A stretch of 39,426 nucleotides of DNA from Actinomycetes bacterium (GCA_021787035.1 JAJYMM010000175.1:1-39426); one strand, 5' to 3'; shown: positions 1 to 8,526, counted from the first letter of the stretch. The notes: generated by a model not told the origin, from the letters alone. Made by a program: numbers and translations.

Positions 1-1
1 T

Positions 2-709
2 GGCGAGGCCGGCATCACGGCTGAGACCTTCGTAGTTGTAAACGGTGACGTGCTCACCGAGTTCGACATCACGACGCTGGTCGAGTTCCACCACCAAAGG
101 GAGGCGGAGGGGACGATCGCGCTGACGCCTGTCCCCGACCCTTCTCGTTTTGGGGTCGTGCCGATCGACAAGAGCGGGCGGGTGGAGGCCTTCATCGAAA
201 AGCCGCCGGCGTCCGAGGCCCCGACCAACATGATCAATGCCGGGATATATGTCTTGGAGCCGTCGTTTCTGGAGCGGGTCCCAAAGGGGCGGAGGGTCTC
301 TGTCGAGCGGGAGGTGTTCCCGGCCTTGGTGAAAGACCGCACGCTTTACGCCCTCGGTTCGGACGCCCTTTGGACCGACATGGGTACCCCCGAGAAGTAC
401 CTCGAGGCCAACTTGGCGTGGGCGCGTAGCGAGGGTGCCGCGCCGACGCCCGGCGTGCACCCTGGCGCCACCGTCGCGGACAGCGTTATTTATGCTGACG
501 TGTCGATCGACGAAGGAGCGCACGTCCGCGAGGCGGTCGTTTTGCAAGGGGCCCACGTGGGCCGGGGGGCTACGGTAAGGCGTTCTGTGCTCGGACGTAA
601 CGTCAGGGTCGGTTTCGGGGCTGTGGTGGACGCCTTGAGCGTCCTCGGCGACAACTGGGAGGTCGCCGCCGGCGAGATGCTCTCAGGCGCCCGCCTTCCC
701 GTCGGCTAG
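2..709 (+). CDS. NDP-sugar pyrophosphorylase (mannose-1-phosphate guanylyltransferase-like), 3' part
   Basis: The reading frame is open to the left edge, so the N-terminal part, including the nucleotide-binding GG loop, lies outside the window. The first visible residues include VVVNGDVLTEFD, where the Asp of GDV is the metal-binding residue of this nucleotidyltransferase fold. Further on come the sugar-binding VEAFIEKP segment and the NAGIYVLEP motif. The last ~90 residues are hexapeptide repeats (HPGATV, EGAHV, GAHVGRGATV), which form a left-handed beta-helix. Family knowledge: such enzymes make GDP-mannose or another NDP-sugar from the sugar-1-phosphate and NTP. The nucleotide and sugar cannot be decided from this fragment. 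A GTG inside the frame at 50 is not a plausible start because conserved sequence continues upstream of it. Confidence 0.88.
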   Translation, partial: GEAGITAETFVVVNGDVLTEFDITTLVEFHHQREAEGTIALTPVPDPSRFGVVPIDKSGRVEAFIEKPPASEAPTNMINAGIYVLEPSFLERVPKGRRVSVEREVFPALVKDRTLYALGSDALWTDMGTPEKYLEANLAWARSEGAAPTPGVHPGATVADSVIYADVSIDEGAHVREAVVLQGAHVGRGATVRRSVLGRNVRVGFGAVVDALSVLGDNWEVAAGEMLSGARLPVG

Positions 710-732
710 CCGCCCGCCTTCCCGTCGGCTAG
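687..732. repeat. 23-bp tandem duplication across a stop codon
   Basis: Two adjacent copies of a 23-bp unit differ at one base (687-709 and 710-732). The first copy contains the TAG stop of the pyrophosphorylase gene, and the second repeats the same codons and TAG in the 3' spacer. The unit is not a multiple of three, and the reading frame has already ended, so the duplication is silent for the protein. Confidence 0.8.
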
Positions 733-736
733 GCGC

Positions 737-3439
737 CTATCGGCTCGGCGCGATGCCGCCTTCATTGGCGATCAGGTGGAGCACAAGGCCCGTCCAGCCC
801 GTTTGGTGGCTCGCGCCCAAGCCGGCGCCCGTGTCGCCGTGGAAGTACTCGTGGAACCAGATGAGGTCGCGCCACGCCGGGTCACTCGCGATCGTCGGGT
901 TGTCGCCGTGCGCCGGCCGGCGGCCGTCGCTTCCCGGCAGGAACAACGATACGAGCCTGCGTGACAGCTCGTCGGCGACTTCCGTGAGGGTGAGCTGGTT
1001 GCCGGAGCCGGTGGGGCATTCAACGCGCCAGTCGTCGCCGAAGTAACGGGCATAGCGGCGGAGGGCCTCTATCAATAAGAAGTTGAGGGGGAACCAAACC
1101 GGGCCCCGCCAGTTGGAGTTGCCGCCGAACATGTCCGTGGTCGACTCGGCGGGTTCGTAGTCGATGCTGTAGGACTGGCCGTCGAAGGAGAGCGCGAAGG
1201 GGTGGTCGTGGTGGTAGCGCGAAAGGCTCCGCACCCCATACGGCGAGAGCATCTCATCGGCTGAGAGCACGTAGCGCAGCACTTTCCCCAAGCCCTCGGC
1301 GTCGACGATCGACATGAGCCGCCGTCCGTCCTTGCCGGGCGCTTGGGTGTGGGCAACCCAAGCGGCGAGGTCCGGCTTGGCTTCCTCGAACCACCGGACA
1401 TGAGCAGTGAACTCTGGGAGCTTGGCCGCGAGGTCGGGATGGAACGTGGTGACTGCAAAGAGGGGCACGATGCCGACCATCGAGCGCGCCCTCACGGGAA
1501 GGTGGCGGCCATCGGCGAAGTGGATGACATCGTAAAAGAAGCCGTCCTCTTCGTCCCAGAGCCCGCAGTCGCGGATGGCAGCGGCGATGTAGCCGAAGTG
1601 TTCGTAGAACTTGATGGCGATGTCCTCGTAGGTCGGGTCGATGTCGCAGAGCCTGAGCGCCATCTCGAGCATGGACATGCAGTACATGGCCATCCAGGCG
1701 GTCCCGTCGGACTGTTCGAGCACGCCTGGCACGGGGAGCGGCCTCGACCGGTCGAACAGGCCGATGTTGTCGAGCCCCAAGAAGCCGCCCTCGAAGACGT
1801 TGTTGCCCTCGGCGTCCTTGCGGTTTACCCACCATGTGAAGTTTATGAGGAGCTTGTGGAACATGCGCTCCAAGAAGCCGTTGTCCGGTGGCAGCCCCGC
1901 CTTGGCCCGCCGGCCAGCATCGATGCGCCAGACCGCCATCGCCGCCCACGCCTGCACGGGCGGGTTCACGTCCCCGAAGTCCCATTCATAGGCAGGGAAC
2001 TGGCCGTTCGGGTGCATGTACCACTCACGGCAGAGAAGGAGCAGTTGTGATTTTGCGAAATCGGGGTCGAGGTGCGCGAGTGCGACGGTGTGGAAGGCGA
2101 GGTCCCAGGTCGCGTACCAGGGGTACTCCCAGGAGTCCGGCATGGAGATCACTTCGTGGTTGAACACGTGTGTCCAGCCCGAGTTGCGCCCGAGCCGCCT
2201 TTGGGGAGGAGGCGTCGGTTGCAGCGGGTCGCCGGTGAGCCAGCGTTCGACGTCGTAGTGGTAAAACTGCTTGCACCACAGCATCCCGGCGGCCGCTTGG
2301 CGCAGCACGCCGGCCTCTTGTTCGCTGGCCCCCGAAGGCGTCAGCGTCGCGAAGTACTCGTCCGCCTCAGCCTTTCGCTCGGCGAGGACGGTGTCGAAGC
2401 TGGTGCCGAGGTCGCCGCTCTGGCGCCCGAAGCGCAGCCTCACTGACACCGTCGCGCCCGGGGCAACCTCGAAGTGGTAGCGAAGGGAGGCCTTTGTGCC
2501 CGTCCGTGCCGGGTTGACCGACGGCGTAGCGTGCACCACGTGGTCCGAGATGGCGTCCTTGGGGTACTTCGGCCCCTCGGATCCCCACAGCTTGGCGGTA
2601 TTGGTCTCGTTGTCGCACACGAGAACCTCGGGTGCAACGCCGTCTTGCCCCGGTCCTGCCGATAGTACAAGGGCCCCCAACCTGTCCGACTCGAGCACCA
2701 ATCGGGCTGCGCTACCGGCGTGAGGTGCTGTCGCTGTGAGCGAGGGCTTGGCAATGCCTGGCGCCCAGCTCCAGAGGTTGCGGAACCACACGGTCGGGAG
2801 GATGTCGAGGGGCGCCGCTGCTGGCCCGTTGTTGGTCGCTTCTATAACCCAGCAGATGTCTTCGGGACCTGCCTTGGCCCAAGTCACATTGACGGCGAAG
2901 AACCGCCCGCCATCGAAGATCCCCGTGTCCACGAGCTCGAACTCGGGCATGTCCCGGCCCCGTTTGGCGTTGGTTTCCCGCAGCTCTTCGTATGGGAACC
3001 TCGCCTGCGGGTAGTGGTATCGCCATTGCAGCCAGCTCGAAGTGGGGGTGGCGTCTAAGTACCACCAACATTCCTTCGCATCCTCGCCGTGGTTGCCCTC
3101 GCCGTTCGTCAGGCCGAAGATCCGTTCCTTCAGCATGGGGTCTTGGCCATTCCAGAGTGCTAGCGCGAGACACGCCACCTGGTCTTCGTCGCAGATGCCG
3201 GCCATACCGTCCTCGTTCCAGCGGTAGGCGCGCGAAGTGGTTTCTTCGAAGGGGAAGTACGTCCATGCGTCCCCGTCGGCCGAGTAGTCCTCTCGGACGG
3301 TGCCCCAGGCGCGCTCTGAAAGGTACGGCCCCCAACGCTTCCATGGGACGCCGGCGCTTGCCTGTTCTTCCAAACGCCTCCATTCGGCGGCCATCGCCTC
3401 GCCCTTGCCGCCGCTCTCGCCTTCAGTTGCTGTGCTCAT
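737..3439 (-). CDS. GH63 / MGH1-like glycoside hydrolase
   Basis: This 900-residue protein has the layout of the large GH63-type (alpha/alpha)6-barrel hydrolases, annotated variously as glucosidase, mannosylglycerate hydrolase-like or MGH1-like. Near the N-terminus is NGQDPMLKERIFGLTNGEGNHGEDAKE broken by family-typical aromatic residues. The middle holds WYATWDLAFH, with Asp near residue 446 as the likely general acid, and the C-terminal part holds NWRGPVWFP followed by a Glu-containing helix. There is no signal peptide, so it probably acts in the cytoplasm on an alpha-glucosyl or mannosyl compound such as a compatible solute or glycogen-like glycan. The ATG start gives an N-terminus rich in Gly and Glu. 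It converges on the pyrophosphorylase gene. The family is secure but the substrate is not. Confidence 0.85.
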   Translation of the reverse strand: MSTATEGESGGKGEAMAAEWRRLEEQASAGVPWKRWGPYLSERAWGTVREDYSADGDAWTYFPFEETTSRAYRWNEDGMAGICDEDQVACLALALWNGQDPMLKERIFGLTNGEGNHGEDAKECWWYLDATPTSSWLQWRYHYPQARFPYEELRETNAKRGRDMPEFELVDTGIFDGGRFFAVNVTWAKAGPEDICWVIEATNNGPAAAPLDILPTVWFRNLWSWAPGIAKPSLTATAPHAGSAARLVLESDRLGALVLSAGPGQDGVAPEVLVCDNETNTAKLWGSEGPKYPKDAISDHVVHATPSVNPARTGTKASLRYHFEVAPGATVSVRLRFGRQSGDLGTSFDTVLAERKAEADEYFATLTPSGASEQEAGVLRQAAAGMLWCKQFYHYDVERWLTGDPLQPTPPPQRRLGRNSGWTHVFNHEVISMPDSWEYPWYATWDLAFHTVALAHLDPDFAKSQLLLLCREWYMHPNGQFPAYEWDFGDVNPPVQAWAAMAVWRIDAGRRAKAGLPPDNGFLERMFHKLLINFTWWVNRKDAEGNNVFEGGFLGLDNIGLFDRSRPLPVPGVLEQSDGTAWMAMYCMSMLEMALRLCDIDPTYEDIAIKFYEHFGYIAAAIRDCGLWDEEDGFFYDVIHFADGRHLPVRARSMVGIVPLFAVTTFHPDLAAKLPEFTAHVRWFEEAKPDLAAWVAHTQAPGKDGRRLMSIVDAEGLGKVLRYVLSADEMLSPYGVRSLSRYHHDHPFALSFDGQSYSIDYEPAESTTDMFGGNSNWRGPVWFPLNFLLIEALRRYARYFGDDWRVECPTGSGNQLTLTEVADELSRRLVSLFLPGSDGRRPAHGDNPTIASDPAWRDLIWFHEYFHGDTGAGLGASHQTGWTGLVLHLIANEGGIAPSR

Positions 3440-3591
3440 GGCGCCATCTTGGCAGATTTACGCTGGCAGCAGGGCTACTTGCCCGCACCGGGCCGTCCGT
3501 TTGCGCCACTATGACGTAGCTCTCGCGATGCGCGTTGGAGCCCAGTCGGCCCTCTTGCGAGCGTGTAGAAGGGCATCGTCAACGGGAATAC

Positions 3592-3619
3592 TTGACTTAA
3601 GGGTCAAAACAGTATTTGA
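3592..3619 (+). promoter_or_regulatory. Candidate promoter of the HU gene
   Basis: TTGACT at 3592-3597 resembles a -35 box. TTTGAT at 3614-3619 lies 16 bp downstream as a weak -10 box. TTGAC and GTCAA at 3592-3606 form a small inverted repeat that could be an operator. The whole 3440-3674 spacer is visibly more AT-rich than its surroundings, as expected for a promoter region shared by divergent genes. Confidence 0.4.
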
Positions 3620-3674
3620 TGATGTGCTTAGGCAACTAGCAACTGTCTAACTTCCCCATCCAATAGGAGGTGCG

Positions 3675-4289
3675 TTGAACCGCTCCCAGCTAATAGAAGA
3701 GATAGTAACCACGACAGGGCAACCCCGCCGCCAAGTCGAAGAGACGGTGGAAACCTTCGTGGCGACGATCGGCGACCAGGTCCGCTCCGGCAACCGGGTA
3801 ACGATCTACGGGTTTGGTAGCTTCAACCCGACGGCCCGCAAGGCTCGGACTGGTCGCAACCCGCGGACCGGCCAACCCGTCAAGATCGCCGCTTCCAAGG
3901 GCATTCGCTTCAGCCCCGCGGCGGGCTTCAAGGTGTCCCTCAACGCCAAGAAGACCGCCGGCAGGAAAGCAGCCGCCACCAAGGCTGTATCCGCCACCAA
4001 GGCCGCCGGCAGGGGGCGGGCAGCAGCTGCCACCACTGGTGCCGCTCGTGCCACCAAGGCTGTCAAGGCGACCAAGACCGTTGCAGCGAAGGCAGCGCCG
4101 GCCCGAGGTGGCCGCAAAGCTTCGGCTGCCGTGAAGGCCGCCCCGGCGACTCGCTCGACGAGGAAGACGGCCGCTGCAGTAACCAAGGCCCCCGCCAAGA
4201 GGGCCGTTGTCTCCAAAGCGCCTGCCAGGACGACGGCTCGGGCAACCAAGGTCACCAAAACTGCCGCCCGGTCGCGAGGCAGGGGCTAG
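3675..4289 (+). CDS. HU-family nucleoid protein with Lys/Ala-rich tail
   Basis: The first ~90 residues are a complete HU/IHF domain: NRSQLIEEI at the start, TIYGFGSF before the DNA-binding arm, and the arm motif GRNPRTGQPVKI. The remaining ~110 residues are a low-complexity basic tail of Ala, Lys, Arg and Thr, as in actinobacterial HupB/HupS proteins, where the tail adds DNA compaction and is often a target of lysine modification. The start is TTG at 3675, chosen because AGGAGG lies about 5 nt upstream and the HU domain begins right after it. The gene stands alone between a divergent glycosidase gene and a structured spacer. Confidence 0.95.
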   Translation: MNRSQLIEEIVTTTGQPRRQVEETVETFVATIGDQVRSGNRVTIYGFGSFNPTARKARTGRNPRTGQPVKIAASKGIRFSPAAGFKVSLNAKKTAGRKAAATKAVSATKAAGRGRAAAATTGAARATKAVKATKTVAAKAAPARGGRKASAAVKAAPATRSTRKTAAAVTKAPAKRAVVSKAPARTTARATKVTKTAARSRGRG

Positions 4290-4323
4290 TAGAGCCGCGA
4301 AGGGCTCGAGGCCAACGGCCCGT

Positions 4324-4386
4324 CTGGCGCTCGCCGCCTGCTCCGGCCCTCCGCTCGTCGGAGGCTGCCATTGAGGCGAGCGCCAG
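4324..4386 (+). terminator. 12-bp stem-loop downstream of the HU gene
   Basis: CTGGCGCTCGCC at 4324-4335 is the exact reverse complement of 4375-4386. The enclosed loop carries its own 6-bp hairpin (4348-4353 with 4359-4364). It lies 35 bp after the HU stop. There is no U-tract directly after it, so it may be a processing or mRNA-stabilising structure rather than an intrinsic terminator. Confidence 0.5.
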
Positions 4387-4505
4387 CGTGTGCCGAGTTG
4401 CGATGCTGCGGTGCTGCGGTGCAATTTAGAGGACAGTTCCGGGAGGAGCGAGGTGGTTCCTCCTCAGGGACTACCCCCACCCCTACCCCTACTAAGGGTT
4501 CCCGT

Positions 4506-4537
4506 AAGCGAGGCGGGGAGAGAGTTCCTCGCTTTTC
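4506..4537 (+). terminator. Candidate intrinsic terminator
   Basis: AAGCGAGG at 4506-4513 pairs perfectly with CCTCGCTT at 4527-4534, with a 13-nt loop and a short run of T at the end of the right arm (4533-4536). This is the best intrinsic-terminator shape in the spacer for transcription coming from the HU side. Confidence 0.45.
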
Positions 4538-4640
4538 AGTCTCAGGCGGTTCGGCGGCCTCCGCTTTGACAAGGCAAGCGCGTTGGGGGTGCGGGCCTGT
4601 AGGCCGGAAAACCTAAGGCGCTACGGCTGGTGCAAGGGTG

Positions 4641-5234
4641 CTACAACCGGCCTAAGGGCGCCACGGCGGCCATGTCTGCCGGCAAGTCGACATCCCAGGC
4701 GAGGGAGTCGTCGTGGACGGCTCTCCACGCCAAGCCCGTGCGCTCCGCCTCGGCTTGGTGGCGTGAAAACGACCCGGGGCCATAGCTGAAGCGAAAGCCG
4801 CAGCCGGCGGGCAGGCTGATCACGTTGGTACCGTCGAGGTGACGGTCGGGGACGAGCACGATCCCCTCCTCGTCTGCCAGCCAGGCCAGGTTGGTGGCCA
4901 GCGGGAGGTCGCCGTGCGCGACGACCACACGGTCATAACCCTCTGAGGTGAGCTGTGAGAGCGCCGCTGCCACGGCGGCGTTGAGCCCCACGCCAGGCTC
5001 ACTTAGCACGTGGGCGCCAAGGCCTTCTGCCCAGCGGGCCACTTCATTGTCGTCGCAGACGACCGCTACCGGTAAGGGCCGCGCCGCCGAAAGCACGCGC
5101 TCCGCCAGCTTTCTTGCGAGCGCGGCACGCTCGGGTGGGGTAAGGACGCCCGAAAGGCGCATCTTGGCCTCGCTGAAGGCCTTGACCGGCACGAGGACGA
5201 CGGCAGGCCCCGCGAGACTGCTCACGGCGGTCAT
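4641..5234 (-). CDS. cofC/fbiD: 2-phospho-L-lactate / phosphoenolpyruvate guanylyltransferase
   Basis: The 197-residue length and the N-terminal motif VLVPVKAFSEAKMRL are typical of the CofC/FbiD family. HGDLPLA in the middle is the metal-binding nucleotidyltransferase motif. Family knowledge: the enzyme makes the GPPG or EPPG donor used to build the lactyl or phosphoenolpyruvyl side chain of coenzyme F420. In actinobacteria FbiD uses phosphoenolpyruvate. The gene implies that the organism makes F420. It starts at ATG 5234, 26 bp from the divergent rpiB-like gene, so both probably use a short shared promoter region and have short or no leaders. Confidence 0.92.
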   Translation of the reverse strand: MTAVSSLAGPAVVLVPVKAFSEAKMRLSGVLTPPERAALARKLAERVLSAARPLPVAVVCDDNEVARWAEGLGAHVLSEPGVGLNAAVAAALSQLTSEGYDRVVVAHGDLPLATNLAWLADEEGIVLVPDRHLDGTNVISLPAGCGFRFSYGPGSFSRHQAEAERTGLAWRAVHDDSLAWDVDLPADMAAVAPLGRL

Positions 5235-5260
5235 CCTAGGCCCGCACTAGGGTTAGGGCG

Positions 5261-5668
5261 ATGAACGTTGCCTTCGGCACCGACGAGGTTACGCCCATGA
5301 CAGACGAGATCGAGGCCCACCTGAAGCGCCTCGGGCACGAGGTCCAAAGGCTCGGCATCGGTTTGCGCTGGGCCGAAGTCGGCCGGATGGTGGGGGAAGC
5401 CGTTTCCACGGGCGATGCAGACGCCGGCGTGGTGTGCTGTTTTACGGGGACGGGCGTGACGATGGCTGCCAACAAGGTGAACGGTGTTAGGGCGGCGCTC
5501 TGCGTCGATGCGGAGACGGCTCGAGGCTCGAGGCGTTGGAACGATGCGAACGTACTTGCGCTCTCGCTTCGCATCACCACCGCCGACGTCGCGCGCGAGA
5601 TAGTCGATGCCTTCTTCGGGGCAAAGCCCGACGGGACCGAAGCCGACCAGATAGCCCTCCTTCCCTGA
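5261..5668 (+). CDS. RpiB/LacA/LacB-family sugar-phosphate isomerase
   Basis: This 135-residue protein has the RpiB fold signature. CCFTGTGVTMAANKVNGVRA contains the cysteine of the active-site region and the anion-binding GTG loop, and the later RWNDANVLALS matches the conserved HNDANVLALG-like segment. Family knowledge: members interconvert ribose-5-phosphate and ribulose-5-phosphate or related aldose/ketose phosphates. The N-terminus is slightly divergent (FGTDEVTPMTD rather than GSDHAGFELK), so a substrate other than ribose-5-phosphate is possible. ATG at 5261 follows the GA-rich segment agggttaggg. Confidence 0.88.
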   Translation: MNVAFGTDEVTPMTDEIEAHLKRLGHEVQRLGIGLRWAEVGRMVGEAVSTGDADAGVVCCFTGTGVTMAANKVNGVRAALCVDAETARGSRRWNDANVLALSLRITTADVAREIVDAFFGAKPDGTEADQIALLP

Positions 5669-5689
5669 CATCTCTAGCACGCCTCTAGA

Positions 5690-6442
5690 GTGGCGCCGGT
5701 GGCCAGCGTAGCGCCAGGAGGGAGGGGGGCCTCGCGACGTCCCTCCTACGGTCGTGCCCCTACCCTTGAGTTTGAGCGCGACTGTTGGTCCGCCGGCCAC
5801 GATGTCGTTGTGGGCATGGACGAAGTCGGCCGGGGTGCCTGGGCGGGGCCGATCATGGTGGGGGCGGCCGTTCTCCCAAAGGGCCGGCGGGTGTACGGCG
5901 TGCGAGACTCGAAGATGCTGCCTGAAGGGCGCCGGGAGGAGCTCTTCGAGCGAGTTGCTTCATGGTGCAGCAGCTGGGCCGTCGGTGCTGCGAGCCAGGA
6001 GGAGTGCGATTCGCTCGGGATGGCGGACGCCCAACGGCTGGCCGCGAGGCGGGCACTCGACAGCCTCGCTGCGCTCGGTCCTGTGCCCGACATCGTCCTC
6101 TTGGACGGAAAATGGGACTTTGCCGGCACCGGGAGCGTCCACAAGATCGTGGGCGGTGACCGCTATTGCTTGTCGATAGCGGCCGCTTCCATACTCGCCA
6201 AGGTCACCCGGGACCGCTATATGAGGTCCTTGGCGCCAAGCTTCCCGCATTATGAGTTCGAGCACAACAAGGGCTACCCGTGCTGGCGCCACAAGATGGC
6301 GCTCCAGGCCTACGGGCCGTCTGCGATCCACAGGAGGACTTGGGTCTTCATGGACGACCTGTCCTGGGAGATGCGTGTGCACAGGGCCGAGGCGCAAAGC
6401 GCGATGGACAGCAGTGAAGACGGTCACAATGAGGGCGAGTAA
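5690..6442 (+). CDS. rnhB: Ribonuclease HII
   Basis: The motif GMDEVGRGAWAGP holds the catalytic Asp-Glu pair (about residues 44-45) and the GRG loop of type 2 RNases H. Further catalytic acids sit in LLDGKWD and VTRDRYM. The C-terminal HNKGY motif is also family-typical. It removes RNA from RNA-DNA hybrids and single ribonucleotides from DNA. The 250-residue length is usual. The GTG at 5690 gives a basic, poorly conserved extension of ~25 residues. A downstream start cannot be excluded, because no clear ribosome-binding site marks the true one. Confidence 0.93.
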   Translation: MAPVASVAPGGRGASRRPSYGRAPTLEFERDCWSAGHDVVVGMDEVGRGAWAGPIMVGAAVLPKGRRVYGVRDSKMLPEGRREELFERVASWCSSWAVGAASQEECDSLGMADAQRLAARRALDSLAALGPVPDIVLLDGKWDFAGTGSVHKIVGGDRYCLSIAAASILAKVTRDRYMRSLAPSFPHYEFEHNKGYPCWRHKMALQAYGPSAIHRRTWVFMDDLSWEMRVHRAEAQSAMDSSEDGHNEGE

Positions 6443-6520
6443 AAGTCGAGACGAGCTCGCTCGAAACGGGCACAATGAATGCGGTCCTGGCGGAGCCGGG
6501 CACTCGAGAGGTGATAAGCG

Positions 6521-7531
6521 GTGATCATTGAAGTCGAAGGGCTGCGCAAGTCCTTCGGGAAGGTCGAAGCGCTTCGCGGCGTGGACTTTTCGGTCCCCGA
6601 AGGCCATGTGCTCGGCTTGCTCGGGCCAAACGGTGCTGGCAAGACGACGGCAGTGCGGATACTCACGACTTTGCTAGCGCCCTCCGGCGGGCGGGCGACG
6701 GTGTGCGGGCTCGACGTTGCCCGTCACCCGGCGGCCGTCCGGCGGGTCATCGGCCTCACCGGCCAGGCGACGGCCATTGCGCCGGACCTGACCGGTTTCG
6801 AAAACCTGGAGATGGCTGGTCGCCTCTACCACTTGGGCAAGGCGACCTCGCGCACGCGTGCCCAGGAACTGCTCGATCGTTTCGACCTCGCCGACGCCGG
6901 CGGGAGGCAGGCCAAGACTTATTCGGGGGGCATGCTGCGCCGCCTCGACCTGGCTGCCAGTTTGATCGGGCGCCCAAGGGTGCTTTTCCTCGACGAGCCG
7001 ACAACGGGCCTGGATCCCCGCAGCCGGTTGGGGATGTGGGGCATCATCCGCGAGCTCGTCTCGGCAGGCAGCACCTTGCTGCTCACGACCCAGTACCTGG
7101 ACGAAGCGGACGAGCTCGCCGGCAGCATCGTCGTCATAGACCACGGCCAAGTGATCGCATCGGGCACGCCCGAGCAGCTGAAGGACAGGATCGGTGGCGA
7201 CGTGGTGGAGTTTTCCGTCACAAACAGGTCGCAGCTTGACGCGGCGGTCGAGGCCGTCGCTTCGCTTGGCGAGGGCAACCCGGGCGTCGATTTCGAAGTC
7301 GCGCGCGTCCAGGTCCACGCCGGCGGCCGCGGGTCCGAGTTGCTCGTCGAGGCTGTGCGCTGCCTCGACAGTGCGGGCGTTGCCACCGCAGGGATGGCCC
7401 TCCGGCGACCTTCGCTCGATGACGTGTTCATGTCTTTGACGGGTCACGCAGCAGAGGATCCCGCCGGCGCAGGAGCAGCTGGGCGCGGCGGGCAGGCAGG
7501 CCGGCAACGGCGCAATCGAGGAGGAGACTGA
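6521..7531 (+). CDS. DrrA-type ABC exporter ATPase
   Basis: It carries the full set of ABC motifs: Walker A GPNGAGKT (residues 35-42), signature YSGGM, Walker B VLFLDEPTTGLD, and the H-loop region LLTTQYLDEADEL. The TTQYLDEAD segment and the ~100-residue C-terminal extension are those of the daunorubicin-resistance (DrrA) subfamily, which pairs with ABC-2 permeases to export lipids, glycolipids or drugs. The last ~25 residues are Gly/Ala/Arg-rich. It starts at GTG 6521. The stop overlaps the next gene's ATG by one base (TGATG), so the two are translationally coupled. Confidence 0.93.
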   Translation: MIIEVEGLRKSFGKVEALRGVDFSVPEGHVLGLLGPNGAGKTTAVRILTTLLAPSGGRATVCGLDVARHPAAVRRVIGLTGQATAIAPDLTGFENLEMAGRLYHLGKATSRTRAQELLDRFDLADAGGRQAKTYSGGMLRRLDLAASLIGRPRVLFLDEPTTGLDPRSRLGMWGIIRELVSAGSTLLLTTQYLDEADELAGSIVVIDHGQVIASGTPEQLKDRIGGDVVEFSVTNRSQLDAAVEAVASLGEGNPGVDFEVARVQVHAGGRGSELLVEAVRCLDSAGVATAGMALRRPSLDDVFMSLTGHAAEDPAGAGAAGRGGQAGRQRRNRGGD

Positions 7532-8409
7532 TGGAGGCAGCGCGAACCGGGACCGGCAGCCTCGCTGGCGCGACAGCGGGAGCGGGTTCGAGCGGGGCTT
7601 TGCCGCCCGAACCAAGCCTTGCCCAGCGGGCGAGCTGGGCTCTACAAGATACTGTCGTCATAACCAAACGCAACCTGATCGTCTGGTTCAGGGTGCCTGC
7701 GTACATCTTCTTCACGGTCGTGCAGCCGGTCATGTTCACGCTGCTCTTCCGCTACGTTTTCGGCGGCGCCATCCACGTGCCGGTCCCCGGCGGTTACGTC
7801 AACTACCTGATACCTGGCGTGATCGGCCAGACGGCCGGGTTCGCCTCGTTTAGCACGGCGATCGGCTTGGCAAGGGAGCTTCAGCGAGGCGGCGTAGACC
7901 GCATAAAGAGCATGCCGTCTGCAAGGAGCGCGTTCCTCGCGGGCCGTCTTGTCGCAGACACCCTCCGGCTGCTCGTGACCGTCCTCGTGATGGTCGCCGT
8001 CGGTTACGCGGTTGGCTTCCGCTTCGACGGCGGGGTCGCCGGCGCCATCGGCATGATATTGCTGGCTACATTGCTCGGCCTCGCCGTCTGCAGCGTGTCG
8101 GCTCTGATCGGGCTGGCGGTGAAGGACGAGGAAAGCGTGCAGGCGTTCGGGCTGATATGGGTGTTCCCTCTCACCTTCGTGTCTGCGGCGTTCGTCCCGA
8201 TCGCATCGATGCCGAGCTGGCTGCAAGGCTTTGCCCGTCACCAGCCTTTCACCGTGGTCATTGAGACGCTGCGGATCTTGGCACTCGGCGCCAAACACGC
8301 GGCCGTAGGGATGAGCCTCGGTACGGCCCTCTGGGAGAGCATCGCCTGGACCGTAGGCATACTCGTCGTCTTCGTGCCCCTGGCGACGCGGGCGTACAAG
8401 CGGGCCTGA
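7531..8409 (+). CDS. ABC-2 type exporter permease (DrrB-like)
   Basis: This 292-residue protein has a ~45-residue polar, low-complexity N-terminus followed by six hydrophobic segments, in the pattern of ABC2 permeases. The RVPAYIFFTVVQPVMFTLLF segment begins the domain, and LQGFARHQPFTVVIETLR is the conserved loop before the last membrane segment. It is the membrane partner of the ATPase encoded immediately upstream with a one-base overlap. The cargo is unknown. The neighbours give no hint of antibiotic synthesis. Confidence 0.92.
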   Translation: MEAARTGTGSLAGATAGAGSSGALPPEPSLAQRASWALQDTVVITKRNLIVWFRVPAYIFFTVVQPVMFTLLFRYVFGGAIHVPVPGGYVNYLIPGVIGQTAGFASFSTAIGLARELQRGGVDRIKSMPSARSAFLAGRLVADTLRLLVTVLVMVAVGYAVGFRFDGGVAGAIGMILLATLLGLAVCSVSALIGLAVKDEESVQAFGLIWVFPLTFVSAAFVPIASMPSWLQGFARHQPFTVVIETLRILALGAKHAAVGMSLGTALWESIAWTVGILVVFVPLATRAYKRA

Positions 8410-8496
8410 GCTCGAGGGCTGGTGCGCCAGCAGGTGGCCTTCGCCCGGCTGCGGGGGAGACGCCAGGCGAGCAGCAGGGCCTTCTTCGTGCTGAGA

Positions 8497-8510
8497 CAGC
8501 ATTAATGCTG
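8497..8510. promoter_or_regulatory. 14-bp perfect palindrome upstream of the helicase gene
   Basis: CAGCATTAATGCTG reads the same on both strands and ends 16 bp before the GTG start of the helicase gene. Its position in an AT-richer spacer just ahead of a gene suits a repressor site. TAATAC at 8519-8524 could be a -10 box. It does not resemble the SOS box found at 36766. Confidence 0.4.
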
Positions 8511-8526
8511 CAACAGTAGTAATACA

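Larger units (their letters stand above)
4290..4640. other. 350-bp spacer with several hairpins, no recognised gene
   Basis: No convincing reading frame is seen between the HU stop and the convergent cofC stop. The region folds locally at least four times. A 12-bp perfect stem (4324-4335 with 4375-4386) encloses a smaller CCTCCG/CGGAGG hairpin. GGAGGA pairs with TCCTCC around 4442-4463. An 8-bp stem lies at 4506-4534. GGCCT-gt-AGGCC lies at 4594-4605. It could be 3' UTR structure with terminators or an unrecognised small RNA. It does not match my recall of RNase P RNA, tmRNA, SRP RNA or 6S RNA. Confidence 0.45.
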
